Assembly: GCA_005408345.1 (NCBI GenBank)
Contig: SEMN01000185.1
Span: 864,855 to 928,854 of the forward strand
Origin: Macquaria australasica
Lineage: Eukaryota; Chordata; Actinopteri; Centrarchiformes; Percichthyidae
Length of the DNA stretch: 64,000 nt
Direction: 5' to 3'
Below are positions 63,522 to 64,000 of this stretch, piece by piece. Numbering within the stretch: the first letter of the stretch is position 1; every line of letters begins with the position of its first letter. The notes beneath the pieces are model-generated. The model was given only the letters and a program-made list of their open reading frames with translations. It ran no database searches and was not told where the DNA came from. Position numbers and translations under genes: made by a program.

Positions 63522-64000
63522 ACTGATATAGTCTGTGAGCATGTGAGGCTGAAACTGTGAAGGCAATTCCTGTGGACGTTTCAGGGGTTACAGGGACACA
63601 CATGTTTGCTACTGTAGATATTTACAGAGGTGTACAATTAATGTAGTCATCAAAGTGTTATTATTTCTTCTACAGGGCAAGATTGTTTTAATGTAACCTG
63701 TTTTATGTGGCTCAAGTCATTTTTGGTCATTTCTCCACATTATAGAGTCAACTTACAGTGTTAGATAATAGTTTTTCCAACAAAAGCTGTGTAAAGCCTG
63801 TGTATTTAGTTATTTATTGTAGTGCTGATCCAAGTCCTAATGACTGGGTGCTTTGTGATGATCATAAATGATATAGCTGTTACAATAGTATGTAGTCTTT
63901 TAACATCACAAAAGAACCAGTGAACCTAATGTTCCTCCGTGCCCTAGAAAGGAGGTGAGTGCCCATCACCAGGCAGGCCCTCAGCATGTAAAGTCCATAC

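Larger units (their letters stand above)
61147..64000. other. right-edge stretch, weak exon candidates only
   Basis: A frame following ttctcaaagtattag at 61228 encodes CQEPVMRLNAQVVFLQSEG, which is coiled-coil-like but without a good donor. The TG31 microsatellite at 62750-62811 and the weak exons at 63339 and 63915 are the only other items. Confidence 0.45.

Overview
The window looks like nuclear DNA of a ray-finned (teleost, probably spiny-rayed) fish. It is AT-leaning and intron-dominated, rich in CA/GT microsatellites, and carries several dispersed repeats typical of teleosts: a tRNA-derived SINE, an OTU-type 'tgattaat' repeat in four copies, 'gaggatcaccaaag' tandem units, and MITEs. There is no bacterial-style coding density, and most of the longer open reading frames are chance or repeat-derived.

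The one gene I can identify with confidence is adgra1 (adhesion G protein-coupled receptor A1, formerly GPR123), on the minus strand. Four internal exons were found, with clean splice sites and matching phases. From 5' to 3' on the gene they are 35518-35308 (GAIN-domain segment), 34779-34571 (end of GAIN and the GPS motif), 13052-12925 (juxtamembrane segment and TM1) and 5525-5402 (TM2 to the start of TM3). A likely further 5' exon lies at 35852-35754. TM3-TM7 and the cytoplasmic tail lie off the left edge. The exon carrying the GPS ends in ATG, exactly at the Met that starts the TM-only mammalian isoform as I remember it (MDLK...). A CpG-dense block at about 33.3-34.2 kb, inside the 21.5 kb intron between the GPS and TM1 exons, is a candidate internal promoter for such a short isoform.

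The layout is as follows. 1-5.4 kb: adgra1 intron with two MITE-like elements and a hAT insertion. 5.5-12.9 kb: intron with a SINE, a copy of dispersed family A and a long-TIR MITE. 13.1-34.6 kb: the largest intron, rich in old repeats and in non-repetitive stretches that may be conserved regulatory DNA. 34.6-35.9 kb: cluster of ectodomain exons. 35.9-54 kb: no recognisable exon, with many repeats, long CA arrays and a THAP-like transposase remnant. 54-64 kb: weaker evidence of further exons, namely one minus-strand exon (54134-54053) and two plus-strand coiled-coil-like exons (57036-57158 and 60970-61146). The second of these has an in-frame TAA. I could not assign these to a gene.

No RNA gene, CRISPR array, phage or bacterial mobile element was seen. 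The most interesting items are the retained but degenerate GPS of adgra1, the internal CpG block, the perfect 8-bp target duplication of a BED-finger hAT remnant, the three MITEs with visible terminal inverted repeats, and the unidentified plus-strand coiled-coil gene.
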